64,000 bases of DNA from Pseudomonadota bacterium (lineage in GTDB: Bacteria; Pseudomonadota; Gammaproteobacteria; Halothiobacillales; Halothiobacillaceae): contig JAJYYE010000010.1 in NCBI GenBank assembly GCA_021801265.1, positions 248,001 to 312,000 on the forward strand, read 5' to 3'. Shown one piece after another: positions 38,101 through 46,017 of the stretch; position 1 is the stretch's first letter; every line of letters begins with the position of its first letter. The notes under the pieces are model-generated. The model made no database searches, had not been told where the DNA came from, and saw nothing but the letters and a program-made list of their open reading frames with translations. The position numbers and the translations under genes were made by a program.

Positions 38101-38811
38101 GACGACGATTTCACTGGATTCAGTCGTGAACGAGGTGGGCGTCTTGAAAAGCGTGGGGTACAACTTATGAGCGATCTCAGGAATTAGGCTGTCGACCACC
38201 AACTCGTCATTGCGGTAGTTGTTCCAGTCTTCACCGCCAGCAGCTTCTTTGAATGCGTCCAGGAATTCGTTGTAGCGGCCTTCCTTCTTGAGCCTGCGTT
38301 CCAGCGCGGCGACTTTGAGATTGCGCGAATAGCCCGCCCATTGCAGCACCTTATAGAACAGTACCGTCGACACATCTTCCATGGTCGCACCGGCGACCTG
38401 TTCGCTGGCCAGGTCCAACATCAGCACTGCAGCCGGAAAGCGCTTGGCTACGTTCGACAACAATGATTTGGTTTGCTGGCGCTTGAGACGATCTTGAAGG
38501 TGCTGAATGAATGGGACGCCATCAATGGTGATGCGATCGTCAAATGCCAAGCCCAGATACTTGGTGAACGAGCTCTTACCGGAACCATAGAAGCCTGACA
38601 CCCAGACGCCGACTTCATTTTCGCCACCAATATCCATGGCGGCTTCCATTTTGAGCAGGAGATTCTCGAACTGCTGGTCGATGCTGTCGGTGACCACATA
38701 TTCGGAGATTTCCGATTTCAGGCGCGCCTCTTGTGACACGCCATAGGTGATGACCTTTTCAATGCTGCGATTGATGTTCTTGCTGGGGTCGAAGAGTTTT
38801 TTGATCGTCAT
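35158..38811 (-). CDS. brxC: BREX ATPase BrxC
   Basis: The 1217-residue core BREX protein is a large P-loop ATPase needed for methylation and restriction. It starts MTIKKLFDPSKNINRSIEKV, with Walker A GFYGSGKS (73-80) and a Walker B-like IIFIIDEVGQYVG (near 260). Long helical regions occupy the C-terminal third. ATG 38811 is chosen because GAGG lies 7 bases upstream; an ATG at 38823 overlaps that site. It follows brxB after 15 bases. Confidence 0.95.
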   Translation of the reverse strand: MTIKKLFDPSKNINRSIEKVITYGVSQEARLKSEISEYVVTDSIDQQFENLLLKMEAAMDIGGENEVGVWVSGFYGSGKSSFTKYLGLAFDDRITIDGVPFIQHLQDRLKRQQTKSLLSNVAKRFPAAVLMLDLASEQVAGATMEDVSTVLFYKVLQWAGYSRNLKVAALERRLKKEGRYNEFLDAFKEAAGGEDWNNYRNDELVVDSLIPEIAHKLYPTLFKTPTSFTTESSEIVVFENDRVREMLEIAREASGKEYIIFIIDEVGQYVGPRPNLILNLDGLAKNLKNIGDGKVWIVGTAQQTLTADDAKAALNSPELFKLNDRFPIQIALESNDIKEICYTRLLGKSSAAEAELGGLFDQYGQQLRQNTKLVDARVYGVDFDRKTFVDLYPFLPAHFDILLHLLGALAKSTGGIGLRSAIKVVQDILIDGSEGKPAVAEQAVGWLATTVTLFDALDKDIKRAFASLHASVEKATKIRFSHSELHQNIAKTVAVLQILGNLPITRQNVTSLMHASISGASQADVVAKAVEDLINDPIVPFGEQDGNLCFFSEKLNDIEQERSQVALRGVELRRIVNEALTSVYAPLPATQLHGSYAVSTGLKAQSAGNVPASLAGERNQIQTIVELVDPKEIDNARTRLTDESRHNSSKFNIYLVGRTTPEMDELTADIHRCREIANRYRSDPDQEIREYCNGQADRAEHLSTKLRAQIQRSLLQGSFIFRGQVVAVDTLATELLDAARKHLSEVAEQVFDRYAEAPVRAGTELAEKFLRVGNMSGITSALDPLNLVQTQSGRHSIRTDHLAMVSIRDYIDRNGTVDGKRLTDVFADAPFGWSADTLRYLVAAMLLAGEIKLKVAGREVTVNGQQAIDAIKTNNTFKSIGISLRGGDRPSNDVLARAATRLTELTGDTVVPLEDDISKVTTKLFPQLQHQYGPLTEKLRGLNLPGVDRLQNLTHEINDVLLTDASDAPRRLGNEQSELFESLKWAAEVKLKLEQGLEQTLRDLRQHCTAIANLPNVALLATLKEELAEALSLIEERLQQADFYRFAADFSTSLTTIRARIRDTVIAMQDLLKTRIKEAEVDLKRVPEWIKLTQQEQTELLGNLERLIVDVAPDLAGLTTMLNKDYELQSQVQSLKHRIERLGQQRIKEELERAQAEVPPGETPEIKQPVARSIKARTKITTMDDLDALITQLQQLRGELKYAHAFAVNLELQDAGE

Positions 38812-38826
38812 GTTTTGCCTCAATGA

Positions 38827-39399
38827 TTAGCCGCCGACGTGGACAGAGCGGTAGTTGCCATCGTCGGGGTAGAACCCCAGGAATTTGAGTCGGGTCTTGC
38901 CGGTGCGCACGCCAGGGTAGAAGAACACTGTGGGCACATGGAACTTGCCTTGCAGCTTGCCTTCGATGACACCGATGCGTGTGTAGGGATGCAGCGCCTC
39001 AAGGTCGGTGACCAGCAAAATGGCCTTAGGCTTGCCCTCAAGCTCGGCCAGCTTGGCTTCGATGCGTGCCTGCAACGCGCCATTACTGATGGCATTAGCG
39101 AGCGACGCATTGGTCTTGTCCCATGCCAACGGCGCTTTCTGATCGGCTGCGAGCCAGATCTTGCGAAGCGGTGCCTTCTCGATAATGTCTGCAACATGCT
39201 CGGCGATCGAAAAGGTTTCGACTTCCCAGCCTTCGTTGCGCAGTCGGTGCATCCACGCGGGTGTTTCGCGCTTCACATTGAGAATCTGATTCGGTGGGAA
39301 AACCAAGTAGAAAATAGGCTCGAAGCTGGCATGGCCGAACTCGCGCCCCTGCTTGATTCGCTCCATCAACTCATTGAAATCAGCTTTGAGCGATGACAT
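38827..39399 (-). CDS. brxB: BREX protein BrxB (DUF1788)
   Basis: The 190-residue protein is a typical BrxB: FNELMERIKQGREFGHASFE, PIFYLVFPPNQILNV and the C-terminal FYPGVRTGKTRLKFLGFYPD are family motifs. Its biochemical role is not settled, though it is required for BREX methylation and defence. Its start overlaps brxA by 20 bases. Confidence 0.95.
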   Translation of the reverse strand: MSSLKADFNELMERIKQGREFGHASFEPIFYLVFPPNQILNVKRETPAWMHRLRNEGWEVETFSIAEHVADIIEKAPLRKIWLAADQKAPLAWDKTNASLANAISNGALQARIEAKLAELEGKPKAILLVTDLEALHPYTRIGVIEGKLQGKFHVPTVFFYPGVRTGKTRLKFLGFYPDDGNYRSVHVGG

Positions 39400-40165
39400 C
39401 GATCAGTTCCTCCATGCTTTTATAGGTCCACCCGATATGCACGACATCGGAGGCGGCCTGGAAAATGAGCAGGCCTTGTAATGACAAACGTTTTAGTTGG
39501 TCTCGGACGTCGGCACGTTCCAGCCCGAAGAGATCCCAGTCGGAGCTTGAAACAATTTGGTTGTCGCCAAGACCGCTGAACTTCAAGTCGTAGGCCAAGT
39601 AGGCGGCGACCCTTGGCAATATGCGATACGCAGCAATCGAGCGCTGGTTGCGGCCCGTGGTAGTTAGCAACCCATAGTCGGCGCAGCAGCCCATCAAATA
39701 CGATGAGATGCGCTTGATCGTGGTCTCAGACCATGGCTTTTGTGTTTTTCCTTCGCGCACGCTGTTGGCAACAAAGGTGCGTGCGTCTTCCAGTTGAAGG
39801 TCATTTCGCCCGGCTGAATAGCGCGCCCAGTAAACCTCTCGGACAAAATCCGCCAACACAAGATTGGCGCGCGCCGTATAGATAAAGAGTAGCTGATTGA
39901 GCTCGGCGGCCGTGAAGCGATCAACCAGGGACTTGAGGCGCGCGGGAATGTACGGGTCGCGCATATAGCGTGGGGCAAAGCACTCAGCAACAATATTGCG
40001 TAGGCGCCTTGCCGTTACCAAAGGAAAACGACCCGATGCCAGCGAGGCCTCATAGAGCTGTGACGCACTCATGCCAGGCTGATAAATCTGTAGCAGTTGC
40101 CTTGTTTCTTCTAGGAGACCCAGCCCTGCTTGTAGTTGGGTGGTGTAGTAGCGCTGCTGACTCAC
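39380..40165 (-). CDS. brxA: BREX protein BrxA (DUF1819)
   Basis: The 261-residue BrxA has YYTTQLQAGLGLLEETRQLL at its N-terminus and a helical body with RYMRDPYIPARLKSLVDRFT. E. coli-type BrxA binds DNA and is needed for restriction. It overlaps the preceding BrxE-like gene by 4 bases. Confidence 0.95.
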   Translation of the reverse strand: MSQQRYYTTQLQAGLGLLEETRQLLQIYQPGMSASQLYEASLASGRFPLVTARRLRNIVAECFAPRYMRDPYIPARLKSLVDRFTAAELNQLLFIYTARANLVLADFVREVYWARYSAGRNDLQLEDARTFVANSVREGKTQKPWSETTIKRISSYLMGCCADYGLLTTTGRNQRSIAAYRILPRVAAYLAYDLKFSGLGDNQIVSSSDWDLFGLERADVRDQLKRLSLQGLLIFQAASDVVHIGWTYKSMEELIDVIAQS

Positions 40166-40665
40166 TCAACCTCCCGAACGTAGGGGAACGTCTGAATTCC
40201 GGAGGTGAAGGCGGCACAATAAAAGCCCGCAGCACGTTTCAGGTCGGCGTTGATGTCTTGACTCATCTGCCCCAGCGAAACGGGACCCGGCGACGCGGAT
40301 TCTGCTTTTCCCGCCAATTCAGCCAGGCGCGCCAGCGCCAACTCACGATTCGCCAATCTGTCTTGCACTGTTTGAACAAACGTGGCGTCGTTAAGCGCAT
40401 CGGCCGATGCTTGCTCTAGTCCGATGGGCAAGCGAAAGAGGTGGTAGATACGACCAACACCAATGGCCTCGTCATGGACCTTTGCCGCCGCTGCCGTTGC
40501 CCCTTGGTATTGGGCCAGGAACAAAGAGCGATTGAATATCGGTGCCAAAAAAGCATCGGCTGTAGAACTGAAGAACTCGCAGCCCCACCAATTAGCCTGG
40601 CCCTTCTCTCCGAGGTAGCCAATCAGAACCCGGAGCTCTGCGATTGTTGTTGCGATAGTGTCCAT
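40162..40665 (-). CDS. BrxE-like BREX accessory protein
   Basis: The 167-residue protein shows LRVLIGYLGEKGQANWWGCEF at about 11-30 and a later block AKVHDEAIGVGRIYHLFRLP, the pattern I associate with the BrxE family, best known from other BREX types. ATG 40665 is preferred to a TTG at 40689 because AGGA lies 8 bases before it. It sits between brxR and brxA with a 4-base overlap at brxA. Function is unknown. Confidence 0.7.
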   Translation of the reverse strand: MDTIATTIAELRVLIGYLGEKGQANWWGCEFFSSTADAFLAPIFNRSLFLAQYQGATAAAAKVHDEAIGVGRIYHLFRLPIGLEQASADALNDATFVQTVQDRLANRELALARLAELAGKAESASPGPVSLGQMSQDINADLKRAAGFYCAAFTSGIQTFPYVREVE

Positions 40666-40710
40666 CAAAAGTCCTAAATCTTTTTTCAACTGTGCGGCTG
40701 GGCAGCACGG

Positions 40711-41619
40711 TTAATAATTTGTCTTCGCCTCGTCCGGATGCGGCTCTCTGTATCCTGGTGCTAACAATGCGTTCTTGACGCCATACAGTGCTAAGTAATC
40801 CTTCAGCCACAGTCTGTATTCAGGGCCTTGCAAACTGTGGTCTGGCGAGGCATCTACACTCCAGCGCAGAAGCATGTAGCCAGCGACGGCCGCACGGACG
40901 CACATACGAATCGAACCGTCTTTCATCCCGTAGTCCATTCGAATGATCTCGGGACGGCTCAAGCGCGGGTGCGGTACCAAGTCCAACTCCACGATCCGGG
41001 TCCATTGGATGTCGTTGTCTGGGCGCTCGTTGGCCTTGGGTTCCTCATCAACCAAGGTCGGTGCTTCGATACGGGTGACGACAAAGTCTCGGAACTCGCC
41101 GCTCTTGCGATCAAAGGCCCGGACGTGCCAGCGCAGGCCGGTGTCGACCAAGGCGAAGGGAACGATCACCCGTTCGGACTGGCCGCTGCTCATCGAGTGG
41201 TAGCGAATGGCTACCGGGCGCTTGGCGTGAATCGCGCGACAGATAGGTGCAAGAACATCCATGCGGGGACTGCTCAGTACAGTAGGTGGCTCGCAGGGAA
41301 TCATGGGCTGCGATTCGCCATTCACACCATCACCAAACCCAAGCGAAAGTGCTGACAGAACTCGCTGTGGTGCATGGTCGAACAAGGGCGCGAACGTTTT
41401 GCCAATCCGGTAGATCTTGTTGCTGCCGTCGAACTCGATGTTCTTTGACGCTACTTCTCGATACAGCGCCAAGTCCCGAGTAGCTGCCGCAGGTGCTATA
41501 CCGAAGCGGTTTGCCAAGTCAGGCCGCCCAACTTCACCTAGGAAGTACAGACGGAAGTCGATATACGACAAACGCTCGCGTTGGGCATGACTCAAACTTT
41601 CAACACGCTGAGGGTGCAT
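40711..41619 (-). CDS. brxR: BREX regulator BrxR (winged helix plus WYL domain)
   Basis: BrxR-type proteins repress BREX operons and respond to a ligand through the WYL domain. The 302-residue product has an N-terminal winged helix (LGEVGRPDLANRFGIAPAAA, about 27-46), a WYL domain (RPVAIRYHSMSSGQSERVI, about 135-153, then WHVRAFDRKSGEFRDF) and a C-terminal WCX-like domain. ATG 41619 has GGAG 9 bases before it; the frame is open to 41640. It is the first gene of the operon, just after the promoter described at 41702-41744. Confidence 0.93.
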   Translation of the reverse strand: MHPQRVESLSHAQRERLSYIDFRLYFLGEVGRPDLANRFGIAPAAATRDLALYREVASKNIEFDGSNKIYRIGKTFAPLFDHAPQRVLSALSLGFGDGVNGESQPMIPCEPPTVLSSPRMDVLAPICRAIHAKRPVAIRYHSMSSGQSERVIVPFALVDTGLRWHVRAFDRKSGEFRDFVVTRIEAPTLVDEEPKANERPDNDIQWTRIVELDLVPHPRLSRPEIIRMDYGMKDGSIRMCVRAAVAGYMLLRWSVDASPDHSLQGPEYRLWLKDYLALYGVKNALLAPGYREPHPDEAKTNY

Positions 41620-41701
41620 AGTCAAAGACTCCTCATCCACGAGAGACGACCGAAAGACAGCAAAAATCGGATTGACTTTTCATCATCTCACTACTTATAT
41701 C

Positions 41702-41744
41702 ATCAATTTGATTACATTATGCGCCATTGCTTGTATCTAACCAA
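41702..41744 (-). promoter_or_regulatory. Probable BREX operon promoter with palindromic operator
   Basis: On the minus strand TTGGTT (41739-41744), a 17-base spacer and CATAAT (41716-41721) make a good sigma-70 promoter 97 bases before brxR. Immediately downstream lies the palindrome ATCAAATTGAT (41702-41712), a likely BrxR binding site. Confidence 0.55.
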
Positions 41745-41920
41745 GAATGCGTTGTGGGTGTGTTTAGGGCGCTGAGATAGCCCAGCTCTCTCTCTTGAGG
41801 TGGCGGTGTGGACGTGGGTTCAATTCCCAAAAACGGATTTGAAATCGGACAATGAGGCAAAAAATCAGCTGGCAATGGCCGCTTACCAAGGAAGCCCAGC
41901 TGGTTGCAAAACGTAGGCAC

Positions 41921-42300
41921 TTACAAATATCTACAAACAAAAGGAACACCCGTCGAAGAGGCAGCTTGGCCGATCGCTGTTGCCAACCATTCGGGCAGGT
42001 GGTGCTGGATACCGAGCATTGCCAGCCATTCATCCCGCCGGATTCGCCCCTCCCCCAACTTGATGATCCCCTGCTCGGCAAGATCCAGCCCGAGCTACTC
42101 AATGGCTCTAATGACATCACCGGCAAGTCTATCGCCCAGTTCCAGCATCCACCCAGGTACACGGGGATTTAGATCACTTGCTTGCCGAGATAAAGCGTCT
42201 TCTCAAAGCCTGCGGTCAAGTAGATCTGTCGCACAGGAACCTGAGTGGTCAGCTCTAATGCATTGGCCGCAACAGCGCCAAGTCAATTTCAACGAGTGTG
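41921..42300 (-). pseudogene. AbiEi-like antitoxin remnant
   Basis: Read on the minus strand, AVAANALELTTQVPVRQIYL followed by TAGFEKTLYLGKQVI (42294 to about 42190) is the core motif of AbiEi antitoxins. After a frameshift near 42170 the C-terminal part follows (ELGDRLAGDVIRAIE, an in-frame stop, then LGLDLAEQGIIKLG and WLAMLGIQHHLPEWLATAIG), ending at 41921. The N-terminal winged helix is not recognisable and no toxin gene is next to it. It is a dead copy unrelated in detail to the antitoxin at 1573. Confidence 0.75.
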
Positions 42301-42378
42301 CGACCACTCCAGGTGACACTTTCGCTTATGGATCTCAGCCATATACCGCTCGCTTGAGGAGTGTCCACAGCCAAGGCA

Positions 42379-43053
42379 CTAGCCGCGCAGTGTTGTCAGC
42401 AGTTTCACAAGTTCTACGATGGCAGTGAACGGTTCTGGTTCTGTGTGAGCACTGAAGCGCTCCGCCAGGCCCTCAGCACGCAGGGTGGCAACCGCCAGAT
42501 GCTCGCCAGTGATTGCGAATGCGTTGCCCGCGCCTTTGTCATAGCCAGGAATGTGCAGCTTGAGGCGGCGCATCACTTCGTTGCGATGCAGCGGAGCTTG
42601 AATATCTTCGTAGTGGAGCAGCAGCCACAGCTCGAAACTGGGTACTGATGCAATGGCCTGAAAACGGATCAGCTGCTTGGCATCGTTCTTGAGCTTGCCA
42701 TCAAGCGACGCGGCCAGTGCAAGCGCATCGTGATAGCTGTCGTGGTCGTCACGGTCAAAAACGGCGTAGACCTTCTCGAATGCGCGGCGCTGAATGTTCT
42801 TGTGACGATCACCGTTTTCAAATAACTCCTGCGCGTACTGCACAACCTGAATCGGCGCAGTACCCAATTCGCTGAGGCGGACTTCCACATTGGCCGTGTG
42901 CAAACGGTAGGCAGCCCTGATCTCCCGGAAATAGTTCGGCTCCGTTTTGCTGCCCTCGGAAACGATCAGAATGCGGTCGTAACTCGCTCGACGCCCTTGT
43001 TTACGCGCCAGCTGCTTTTGCTGGCGCTCTTTCGGGGAGTTATCTCGAGCCAT
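42379..43053 (-). CDS. RloB/AbiLii-type TOPRIM protein
   Basis: The 224-residue protein has the RloB family layout. A basic N-terminus is followed by ILIVSEGSKTEPNYF (28-42, the TOPRIM glutamate), and then by YAVFDRDDHDSYHDAL (about 90-105, the acidic metal-binding pair). The C-terminal part has PSFELWLLLHYED, also diagnostic. Together with the upstream ATPase it forms an AbiL-type abortive infection pair, in which the TOPRIM subunit is the probable nuclease. Its start overlaps the ATPase stop by one base. Confidence 0.9.
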   Translation of the reverse strand: MARDNSPKERQQKQLARKQGRRASYDRILIVSEGSKTEPNYFREIRAAYRLHTANVEVRLSELGTAPIQVVQYAQELFENGDRHKNIQRRAFEKVYAVFDRDDHDSYHDALALAASLDGKLKNDAKQLIRFQAIASVPSFELWLLLHYEDIQAPLHRNEVMRRLKLHIPGYDKGAGNAFAITGEHLAVATLRAEGLAERFSAHTEPEPFTAIVELVKLLTTLRG

Positions 43054-44321
43054 CAGTATTTCAGCCCCAAGGTGTGACTGAGAAATGGCACGCCACCGTA
43101 TCGCCCCATCAGGTAGCCGCGTTCTAGTGCTTCGTTCTTGCGCGGACTGAACTCGGACAAGGCGATCAATGCCGAGGTTTGGTCACGGTCTTTCTCGACA
43201 AACCAAACCTGGTCGCGTCGGAACAGGGCGGGCGCGTCTAGTAGCGACGTGTCGTGGGTCGTAAAGATCAACTGTGCGCCGCCGGTATTGATTTCCGGAC
43301 GGTGGAACAGACGCACCAATTCACGCACCAACAAGGTGTGCAGGCTGGTATCGAGTTCATCGATGGCCAGCGTTAGCCCTTTATTGAGGATGTCTAGCAC
43401 TGGCCCGGCAAGAAACAAAAGGTTACGCGTGCCATTGGATTCATCCATCAACTCAAACACGGCTTTGCCCTGTTCGGTGACGTGGTGGAAGCGCAGTTTG
43501 TGCTCCTCCATCTCTTCCGTGCGCACCTCGGTTTTGCCCGCCACCAGATCGAAGTGAACGGCTTGGCCAGGTACCTTGCGCGTCTCCACATCGATGTCGG
43601 CGATGCTGATGTCGGCGGAGGAAAGGAAGTTGCAGATCTCTTTGCGCCCATCGGCTTGTTTGAGCATCTGAATGGAGACCTGCGGATTGAGCTGGGCCTG
43701 TTCGTTGAAGATCACCAGCCGATTCACGAACCAGTCGAACACCGGACGCAGAGCCTCACTATTGAGCTGCACGGCCATCGACAAGAACAGTGAGTTAGGT
43801 CGCGTAGCCCCTTCCCACAGATTCTTGGGGCCCTTCAGGCCAGGGCCGAAGTCGTAAACGTCCTTGCCCGTTTCGCCGTCAAAGTGGCGCTCAAACCAGC
43901 GCTGCGGCTTGAATGCCTTGTAGACCAGCAGGTGCTCGCTGACGATGCGCTGCGCCGTCATGGCAAAACCGTATTGGTAGCGCACACCATCCAGCAGGAA
44001 CGTGACTTCGAACTCACTGGGCTGGCTCGCAGAGTCAGCGTCGAGTCGGAAGGGTTGCACGGCAAAGGTCTGCCCGGGCTGGATCGCTGTCGCCGACTCA
44101 GTCACCACGCCACGCATGTATTGCAGTGCCTTGATGAGATTAGATTTGCCGCTCGCGTTGGCCCCGTAGACCACGGCACTGCGCAGCAGGGTGGGCGCTG
44201 CACTGATGCCCGTTGCTTGGGTGTGGGTGTCCTGCAGAGTCTTGTCCTTGGACGCAACAAGACTAAGCACCTGCTCGTCACGCAGACTGCGAAAGTTCTT
44301 GACGCGAAACTCGACCAGCAT
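43053..44321 (-). CDS. AbiLi/RloA-type AAA ATPase
   Basis: The 422-residue ABC/SMC-like ATPase begins MLVEFRVKNFRSLRDEQVLS with Walker A GANASGKS (53-60), a signature-like region near the middle and Walker B LAIDELDTSLHTLL (about 310). A C-terminal D-loop/H-loop follows in LIFTTHDTSLL. Such ATPases sense infection and control a partner toxin (AbiLii here, as in the related PARIS pair AriA/AriB). ATG 44321 fits a promoter at 44354-44383; longer frames would start inside it. Confidence 0.9.
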   Translation of the reverse strand: MLVEFRVKNFRSLRDEQVLSLVASKDKTLQDTHTQATGISAAPTLLRSAVVYGANASGKSNLIKALQYMRGVVTESATAIQPGQTFAVQPFRLDADSASQPSEFEVTFLLDGVRYQYGFAMTAQRIVSEHLLVYKAFKPQRWFERHFDGETGKDVYDFGPGLKGPKNLWEGATRPNSLFLSMAVQLNSEALRPVFDWFVNRLVIFNEQAQLNPQVSIQMLKQADGRKEICNFLSSADISIADIDVETRKVPGQAVHFDLVAGKTEVRTEEMEEHKLRFHHVTEQGKAVFELMDESNGTRNLLFLAGPVLDILNKGLTLAIDELDTSLHTLLVRELVRLFHRPEINTGGAQLIFTTHDTSLLDAPALFRRDQVWFVEKDRDQTSALIALSEFSPRKNEALERGYLMGRYGGVPFLSHTLGLKY

Positions 44322-44350
44322 TGTATCCACCCCATGAAAAACAAAATATA

Positions 44351-44383
44351 GCGACATTATGCGACATATGCGCAAAAACTCAA
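44351..44383 (-). promoter_or_regulatory. Probable promoter of the AbiL-type pair
   Basis: On the minus strand TTGAGT (44378-44383), an 18-base spacer and TAATGT (44354-44359) precede the ATPase start by 32 bases. ATGTCGC occurs twice with a 10-base period (44361-44367 and 44351-44357), one copy over the -10 element, which suggests an operator. Confidence 0.5.
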
Positions 44384-44693
44384 TATATTAAATGTCACAG
44401 CGCCGGCATCCATGACGACCCGGTGTCATAACCGAGAGCATGCCTTACGGGGGCAAAGAGTGAGGTGGTCTCGCTGAAGGAAGGGGCGAAGGGCGGACCC
44501 CACATGTTGGCCAGTTCGTCGAATCTACGGACTTGGGGGCCATGCGTTACTATCTGGTTCAAATGACGGACGCGGGTTCGGTACCGTGTTCCACCATCAC
44601 AGTGTGCCTTGACCCCAGGGCACATCGATTGGGGGCAGACAGTCAACGATATTCGATTGGCCGAGGATACATCACTGGGCGCTGCCATGAGGC
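44384..44693. other. Intergenic stretch without a recognisable gene
   Basis: A 100-codon frame on the minus strand (44395-44697) overlaps the recombinase stop by 4 bases but resembles no protein family. I see nothing else here. Confidence 0.4.
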
Positions 44694-45722
44694 TCATGGC
44701 CAGGTATCTTCGTAAGGATCAGGTTTCATGTTGCCGCTGGCAACCTGCTTTTCCTTGATCATCAGTACCTGCTTATCCCAAACCGGCGTCGCATCGGGTG
44801 CAGGTCGAGGTTCAGTCTGGGTGTGTCCATGAATCTCCAGCACCCGGCCACCCTTGTTACCCTGTTGGTGGTTGCCATAATAGCGTTGGGTGCGCTCTGC
44901 CTGATGGCCCAGCACTTTGGCCAGATCGGTTTTTCCCGTACCCGTTGCCTTCGCATCGGCGGCCAGTTGATGGCGCAGTGAGTAACAGGAAACGCTTTTG
45001 AACCCTAAACGCTGGGCAAGTCGCTTGATACGCTTCTGAAAACTCTGGTCATTCGCGATTGCTACCGACAGTTTTGAGGCGAACAATGACTGGATAAGTT
45101 CGTGATTCCGGCACAGCAGTGTCTGGGGATCAATGGCAACAGAGCGTTGTTCATAGCCAGCGTACTCCTTGACCTTCGCTCCGTGGATGATGAATGCCAG
45201 GTAGGGCCAGTCGGACAAAACCAGGATTCTTTTCTTCAGTTCCGCCGGACGACAACCACTCAGCGCCATCACCATCAGCGGGATTTGATCCTCTGGACGT
45301 GCCTGCTCGATTAATTGATCCCGCCAGTCGTCCGGTAAACCGCGCAGGCCTTTGCGCTTGCTGTTTTTGCCCGCACGCGGGGTTCCGGCTGGTGGCTGGT
45401 AGGCAGGCAGCCCCATATCCTCCTGGAGCGATTCGACCAGGACTTGAATATCCAGCCAGATTTGCACTATCTGTTGCCTGTCGTTGGTTAATGAGAGCAG
45501 GTCGTGTGTATCGAGCAGTCCCTTGATGCGGATGGCGATACCCCGACGCCAGGCTGCGCGCAGCACCGACGCTGCCCGTTTGCCCAACGCATGAGCAGAG
45601 GCGTAATCGCGCCAGTGGCTACCGTCCATGCGTAGCAGCGCAAGGTCGTATTCCATACGCGTGGAATCAGCGACTGGCTGAATAAATCCTTGCACGAATT
45701 TGTGTATTTCACGAGTGTCCAT
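44694..45722 (-). CDS. Second tyrosine recombinase inside the island
   Basis: The 342-residue protein has the catalytic motifs of tyrosine recombinases: an Arg in LSGCRPAELKK, SLRHQLAADAKA, LGHQAERTQRYYG with the nucleophilic Tyr, and a variable N-terminal domain not of the P4 arm type. It is not next to an attachment site. Like many island-borne copies, it may move an internal cassette or resolve replication intermediates. It forms no obvious operon, as 295 bases separate it from the DUF3987 gene. Confidence 0.85.
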   Translation of the reverse strand: MDTREIHKFVQGFIQPVADSTRMEYDLALLRMDGSHWRDYASAHALGKRAASVLRAAWRRGIAIRIKGLLDTHDLLSLTNDRQQIVQIWLDIQVLVESLQEDMGLPAYQPPAGTPRAGKNSKRKGLRGLPDDWRDQLIEQARPEDQIPLMVMALSGCRPAELKKRILVLSDWPYLAFIIHGAKVKEYAGYEQRSVAIDPQTLLCRNHELIQSLFASKLSVAIANDQSFQKRIKRLAQRLGFKSVSCYSLRHQLAADAKATGTGKTDLAKVLGHQAERTQRYYGNHQQGNKGGRVLEIHGHTQTEPRPAPDATPVWDKQVLMIKEKQVASGNMKPDPYEDTWP

Positions 45723-46017
45723 GAGTATCCACCTTAGCCATCACTGGGTACATTTTTGGACGAAAATTTGTTCATCCTCATAGCCACACATCAGAGGTAT
45801 GCGACCAGTCCAGTCCATAAATTTATAGCAACAACGCACGTATGGCAGTCAGGCAGTCCGCAGATGTTCTGTCTGTAACGAACATCTCCATCAACTGCTA
45901 CATCTGCTACATCTGCTACAGCCCACCCACAGAAAACTGGCTCTATAGCCGACAGCTCTGATGTCTGGCCCACGTTCGCAGCGTCCGTTCCCCACTGATT
46001 CTTTTGGTGCACATGTA
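45723..46017. repeat. Intergenic stretch with 9-bp tandem repeats
   Basis: CTGCTACAT/CTGCTACAT/CTGCTACAG lie in tandem at 45895-45921. The 14-mer GTAGCAGATGTAGC contained in their reverse complement recurs at 47492-47505 in the next gene, in the opposite orientation. This could be an iteron-like site for the island's replication protein. A 76-codon GTG frame here (45791-46021) is judged non-coding or marginal. Confidence 0.45.

Noticed and set aside
44395-44697. 100-codon minus-strand frame overlapping the recombinase stop by ATGA
   Set aside because: Composition and sequence look non-coding and no family is recognised; the overlap alone is weak evidence.
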